Below, one piece after another: positions 63,134 through 64,000 of a stretch of DNA of 64,000 nt. Below the pieces are notes generated by a model. It did no database searches. It saw nothing but the letters and a program-made list of their open reading frames with translations, and was not told the origin of the DNA. The stretch comes from Sphingomonas arvum (GTDB taxonomy: Bacteria > Pseudomonadota > Alphaproteobacteria > Sphingomonadales > Sphingomonadaceae), in assembly GCF_026013565.1 (NCBI RefSeq), contig NZ_JAPDOB010000002.1:310001-374000 (forward strand), read 5' to 3'. Position numbers and translations under genes: made by a program. Position 1 is the stretch's first letter. The number at the start of each line of letters is the position of its first letter.

Positions 63134-63792
63134 GCTGCCAGCGGAAAGCGCAGCAGGCGGTCGGCGACGGGCACCAGCGCGGCGGCGCGATCGCCGACCA
63201 TTTTCATGATCTGCGGGTGGTGCGCGTCCAGCCCGCCCGTCAGCGCGCCGAACGCCGGCAGGATCAGCTTGGTCGGGCTCGCCACGAAACAGCGCCGGGC
63301 AACATTCTTGCCGCGCACCTGCAGCCGCAGCTTGGGGTGCCAGTGGCCGGACAGCTCGGGGCGCAGGTCATCGGGCTGCGCTTCGTGCCGCAAGACCAGG
63401 CCGTGCACCTCCGCTTCCTCGACCAGCCGACCGCCGCAATGGTCGGCGAAGCCCGGGTCGTGGTTGCCGAGGATCCACACCCAGTCGAGCCGCGCGGTCA
63501 GCGCCAGCAGCAGCGCTCGGGCTGCTTCGGGCAGGCGGTCGCAGCCGAACTTGTCGTGGAAACTGTCGCCCAGGCAGTAGAGCCGCTCCGCGCCCGTGCG
63601 CTCGACCAGCTCGGTCAACGCCGTCAGCGTCGCCTGACTATCGTAGGGCGGCAGGAACTGGCCGCGCTTGGCGAACCAGCTTGCTTTCTCAAGGTGCAGG
63701 TCGGCGACCAGCAGCGCGCGTTCGGCTGCCCACCACAGGGCGCCCTGGGGCTCGGCAAGGAAGTCGAGACCGGCGAACGAAAGCGGAACCAT
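63130..63792 (-). CDS. pdeM: Ligase-associated DNA damage response endonuclease PdeM
   Basis: The 220-residue metallophosphoesterase has the PdeM pattern: ALLVADLHLEKASWFAKRGQFLPPYDSQATL, YCLGDSFHDKFG (second metal site), WILGNHDPGF and ELSGHWHPKLRL. It is a nuclease found with a ligase-exonuclease system (Lhr-type helicase, LigB) in many bacteria. ATG 63792 matches the family start. Its stop is inside CTAG shared with pabB-pabC. The rest of the ligase-associated set is not visible. Confidence 0.9.
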   Translation of the reverse strand: MVPLSFAGLDFLAEPQGALWWAAERALLVADLHLEKASWFAKRGQFLPPYDSQATLTALTELVERTGAERLYCLGDSFHDKFGCDRLPEAARALLLALTARLDWVWILGNHDPGFADHCGGRLVEEAEVHGLVLRHEAQPDDLRPELSGHWHPKLRLQVRGKNVARRCFVASPTKLILPAFGALTGGLDAHHPQIMKMVGDRAAALVPVADRLLRFPLAA

Positions 63793-63820
63793 TGGCCTGG
63801 CCCTTGGCGCGAAACGCGAG

Positions 63821-64000
63821 CTATTCCAAGTGGCTGACGCAATGTTCCCGCAGACTGCGCGCATCGTGCAACGCATTGTGCGGCACCGCGCTGTTCCGCG
63901 CGGTCGAAAAGCCGGGCAGGCGGATCAGGCGGAAGCTCAAGGCGGGCACCGGCACGATTTCGGCAGGCGCAGGGGTCAGCAGTCGGCAGAACAGCGCGAT
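63821..64000 (-). CDS. C-terminal fragment of a DEDDh-type exonuclease-like protein
   Basis: The frame is open from the window edge to TAG at 63821-63823 and gives 59 residues ending SAVPHNALHDARSLREHCVSHLE. PHNALHDAR resembles the last motif (H-x4-D) of DnaQ/RNase T-like 3'-5' exonucleases. The protein starts outside the window on the minus strand. It is upstream of pdeM in the same direction, so it may be the first gene of that transcript. Confidence 0.5.
   Translation of the reverse strand: MALFCRLLTPAPAEIVPVPALSFRLIRLPGFSTARNSAVPHNALHDARSLREHCVSHLE

Overview
The window comes from a high-GC alphaproteobacterium, most likely Sphingomonadaceae (Sphingomonas or a close relative). The evidence is the class I lysyl-tRNA synthetase, the order rpmF-plsX-fabH-ihfA-merR, two large TonB-dependent receptors with plug-proximal EIVVTGT segments, the ligase-associated endonuclease PdeM, a DUF2093 protein, a polyhydroxyalkanoic acid system protein and a fused pabB-pabC gene. 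Taxonomy is inferred from gene content only. Genes are very densely packed. Neighbours overlap through ATGA, GTGA, TTGA or TGATG junctions, and no gene-free stretch exceeds 300 bases; the longest is 19776-20040. No rRNA, CRISPR array, insertion sequence or prophage was seen.

Layout. 1-3164: end of cobS, cobT and a phytase-like secreted protein. 3161-9698: rpmB, a Q-rich membrane-anchored protein, tadA, a CorC/HlyC-type CBS protein, then on the minus strand purD followed by three coupled small membrane or DNA-binding-like genes, and divergent xseA with a DUF2093 gene. 9879-17169: a TonB-dependent receptor, a sulfotransferase-like protein, a TPR-Asp/Asn beta-hydroxylase, a TPR-sulfotransferase and a small four-cysteine secreted protein. 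17172-23987: clpB, a second TonB-dependent receptor and an M15-type peptidase. 24050-28318: a PHA-system protein, an adrenodoxin-reductase-like ferredoxin reductase, tRNA-Pro(CGG), a possible HEPN protein, and a class II aldolase coupled to maleylacetoacetate isomerase. 28462-34136: a thioesterase/metallopeptidase/oligopeptidase operon and a divergent aminopeptidase P. 34359-39122: tRNA-Thr(GGT), threonine aldolase, a DMT exporter and aminopeptidase N. 39123-45219: an Mla-type lipid-transport operon divergent from a CDP-alcohol phosphotransferase / nucleotidyltransferase / HAD phosphatase operon. 45315-53539: an NhaP-type antiporter, a cystathionine gamma-synthase family enzyme, DUF305, Lrp, an S41 protease, lysK with a coupled polysaccharide deacetylase, and a cupin. 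53588-64000: a DinG-type helicase, the rpmF-plsX-fabH-ihfA-merR operon, an MBL hydrolase with an M19 dipeptidase, pabB-pabC, pdeM and the end of an exonuclease-like gene.

Most genes are housekeeping. The two segments that most look like under-described systems are 9879-17169 and 42666-45219. The first places an outer-membrane receptor beside a TPR-linked hydroxylase and two sulfotransferase-fold proteins, which is consistent with modification of a protein or surface ligand. The second looks like activation and transfer of an unknown lipid head group, divergent from a lipid ABC transporter. Both functional readings are inference.

A separate sequence-level pattern: of 14 convergent gene pairs, four share a single CTAG that encodes both stop codons, one shares TTAG and one abuts through TGATCA.
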